A DNA stretch of 64,000 nucleotides, taken from positions 27,579,966-27,643,965 of the forward strand of contig CM067444.1 in assembly GCA_034508935.3 (NCBI GenBank), written 5' to 3'. Below are positions 63,692 to 64,000 of this stretch, one piece after another; position 1 is the stretch's first letter; the number at the start of each line of letters is the position of its first letter. The translations under genes were made by a program, and so were the position numbers. Below the pieces are notes generated by a model. That model saw nothing but the letters and a program-made list of their open reading frames with translations. It ran no database searches and was not told where the DNA came from. Source of the stretch: Berghia stephanieae (lineage: Eukaryota; Mollusca; Gastropoda; Nudibranchia; Aeolidiidae).

Positions 63692-64000
63692 CTTGAAAAT
63701 AAATTATGATCTAGAAGAGGTAATTATCTCATATTTATCCAAAATGAGCAAATACAAACCAAAAGAGTTAGAAAAACGATCATAAAAGAAAATAATCTTA
63801 ATTCCAATTACTATTAGTACTAAATTTATCAGACTGGAGAATAAAACTAAAACTCCTTGCTTTTCCAACAAGAAAAATACTGTCTGTATATCATTAACAT
63901 TTTTGTACGTCTTGAAAAATATAAAAAATAATCAACCTTGATGAAAAGAAAGATTTAATCACAAACTAAAACTATTTCATATAAAATGAGGGCATACAAG
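63692..64000. other. AT-rich DNA to the window end
   Basis: Nothing recognised. Confidence 0.35.

Overview
This is a 64 kb piece of an AT-rich animal genome, probably a marine invertebrate. The phylum cannot be fixed from the sequence. Spliced eukaryotic genes with GT-AG introns, several tRNA-derived SINE families, LINE remnants, foldback and MITE elements, and abundant microsatellites all point to a metazoan. Nothing bacterial, no rRNA, no intact stand-alone tRNA gene and no CRISPR array was seen.

Two host genes lie tail to tail. Gene 1 (about 1449-22044, + strand) has 17 coding exons that join in phase to encode a class C (family 3) GPCR of about 979 residues. The parts are a signal peptide, a Venus-flytrap ligand domain (about residues 30-480), a short linker in place of the nine-cysteine domain of mGlu receptors, seven membrane helices (about 561-829) and a 148-residue tail with two PPxY motifs. 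Exon 1 carries a one-base frame slip in an A5 run. The TM7-tail border resembles what I recall of Bride-of-sevenless-like receptors, but that sub-family call is tentative. Gene 2 (35190 to at least 47044, - strand) is represented by its five last coding exons. All internal junctions are phase 1, and together they encode about 250 residues of a protein I do not recognise: a compact conserved-looking region followed by Ser/Asn/Gly-rich sequence. Its 5' part is either to the right of 47 kb and unseen, or outside the window.

Between and inside the genes, mobile DNA dominates. A nearly complete 3.25 kb RTE-like LINE (31939-35188, + strand) sits at the stop codon of gene 2, flanked by an exact 11-bp duplication that includes that stop. 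Repeat families, named here for convenience: SINE-A (tRNA head, about 15 copies), SINE-B (tRNA head, about 9), SINE-F (tRNA head, tail with 'gggatgaataaaggga', 4 or more), SINE-G (tRNA-like core with inverted arms, about 7), repeat C (LINE-3'-end-like, about 7), J (two roughly 335-bp copies, each with a 12-bp duplication), D and E (foldback families sharing a stem plus 'CGAAACG' core), H, K (TTAA-flanked palindromes), a TA-flanked MITE at 63 kb, and remnants of mariner and LINE coding ends. Minisatellites of 31, 33, about 52, about 60 and about 85 bp occur, as do very long GA, TAA, GAT and AT tracts and a dozen poly-G/poly-C runs.

The region from 47 kb to the right end has no recognised host coding sequence. 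All family names, identity statements and boundaries are by eye; none comes from a database search.
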